23,400 nucleotides of DNA from Collinsella sp. Its GTDB lineage: Bacteria > Actinomycetota > Coriobacteriia > Coriobacteriales > Coriobacteriaceae. Positions within the stretch are counted from its first letter, which is position 1, and each line of letters opens with the position of its first letter. Positions 22,923-23,400 of the stretch are shown here, piece by piece. The translations under genes and the position numbers were made by a program. Location: assembly GCA_019419645.1 (NCBI GenBank), contig DXZN01000029.1, forward strand, positions 1 to 23,400, read 5' to 3'. The notes beneath the pieces were generated by a model, which was given only the letters and a program-made list of their open reading frames with translations, did not search any database and was not told the origin of the DNA.

Positions 22923-23400
22923 ATGCCAAAGTATTCTACCGCGTTCGGGATGGACGTCCACCTGAGGTCGACCACCGTCTGCGCCCTCGACGCGGACACC
23001 GGCGAGGCCGTGACGAGGAGGTTCCCCGGCAACCCCTGGGGCGAGATCGCCGGGTGGATGGGTGGGTTCCCCGGGCCGTCGCTCGCGGCCTACGAGAGCG
23101 GCTACCCCGGCTTCGCCCCGCAGAGGGAGCTCGCCGGGCTCGGCGTCGAGTGCGTCGTCGCCGCGGTCTCGAAGATCCCCAGGTCGGCCGCCGACTCGGC
23201 CTCCAAGAACGACAGGAACGACGCCGCCAGGATGGCCAAGGCGATACTCGCCCACGACATCTCCCCCGTATGGGTCCCCTCCCCCGAGGTCGAGGGCATC
23301 AGGGACCTCGCCGGCGCCTACGACGGGGCGACCGCGCGCCTGGCGACCGCCAAGCAGCGGCTGCTCGCCCTCCTCGCAAGGCGGGGGTTCGCCTACGGCG
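22923..23400 (+). CDS. IS110-family DEDD recombinase/transposase, N-terminal part
   Basis: An RNA-guided recombinase that moves its IS by site-specific strand exchange. The 159 visible residues carry the whole RuvC-like DEDD set: D11 in FGMDVH, E58 in AYESGYPGF, and D97 and D100 in SKNDRNDAARMAKA; IP in SKIPRS is also typical. The start ATG at 22923 follows GGGAGG with 5 nt spacing. The C-terminal Tnp domain with the catalytic serine is outside the window, so activity cannot be judged. The frame is open to the window edge. Confidence 0.9.
   Translation, partial: MPKYSTAFGMDVHLRSTTVCALDADTGEAVTRRFPGNPWGEIAGWMGGFPGPSLAAYESGYPGFAPQRELAGLGVECVVAAVSKIPRSAADSASKNDRNDAARMAKAILAHDISPVWVPSPEVEGIRDLAGAYDGATARLATAKQRLLALLARRGFAYG

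Larger units (their letters stand above)
22762..23400 (+). mobile_element. IS110-family insertion sequence, 5' portion
   Basis: The left non-coding end and the first 159 codons of a DEDD recombinase are present; the rest is beyond the window. It is the only plus-strand unit to the right of hipA. Its coding part is markedly richer in G+C and uses AGG for arginine very often, unlike the neighbouring genes, which favour CGC. This suggests transfer from another background. IS110 elements lack ordinary terminal inverted repeats, so none are expected. Confidence 0.8.

Overview
The window looks like a chromosomal segment of a Coriobacteriia member, most likely Collinsella or a close gut relative. 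Three things suggest this: high-GC codon use, strong AGGAGG-type ribosome binding sites, and a strict-anaerobe gene set that includes a large 2-hydroxyacyl-CoA dehydratase activase-like protein. The genus is inferred from overall familiarity, not from a database match. Nearly all genes lie on the minus strand. The exceptions are a mntP-hipBA segment in the middle and a mobile element at the right edge.

Layout from left to right. (1) 1-1700, minus: the 5' part of tuf, preceded by tRNA-Met, tRNA-Thr(GGT) and tRNA-Tyr under a near-consensus promoter at 759-788. Next come about 700 bp without a gene, carrying two families of short inverted repeats, then tRNA-Thr(TGT) with its own promoter and terminator, then hairpins and a tRNA-like remnant. 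(2) 1709-7315, minus: a tightly packed cluster transcribed disA > ispD > ispF > cysS > (two 100-nt hairpins) > rlmB > yacP. It links c-di-AMP synthesis, isoprenoid precursor synthesis, cysteinyl-tRNA charging, 23S rRNA 2'-O-methylation and a YacP/Rae1-type nuclease; several start and stop codons overlap or lie 3 nt apart. (3) 7475-10105, plus: a manganese-sensing yybP-ykoY riboswitch with a terminator, mntP (Mn efflux), a terminator, a 15-bp inverted repeat operator, and a hipBA toxin-antitoxin pair. (4) 10137-14547, minus: pepD (His-dipeptidase) and clpC (AAA+ unfoldase), each with a terminator. (5) 14740-19852, minus: a 1479-residue fused activase/dehydratase-like protein with two tandem activase domains, overlapping a TetR regulator; a 21-bp palindrome upstream is the likely operator. 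(6) 20134-22564, minus: a DUF2798 membrane protein and a ThrE-type amino-acid exporter, separated by several hairpins. (7) 22681-23400: REP-like repeats, then the left end and 5' part of an IS110-family element on the plus strand, cut by the window edge.

The best candidates for something new are the IS110 left end, which could encode a bridge RNA and shares an 8-mer with the flanking repeat; the DnaA-box-like repeat island at 1002-1316; the paired 100-nt hairpins between cysS and rlmB; and the double-activase protein with its adjacent regulator. No complete, clearly undescribed system is proven by the sequence alone.
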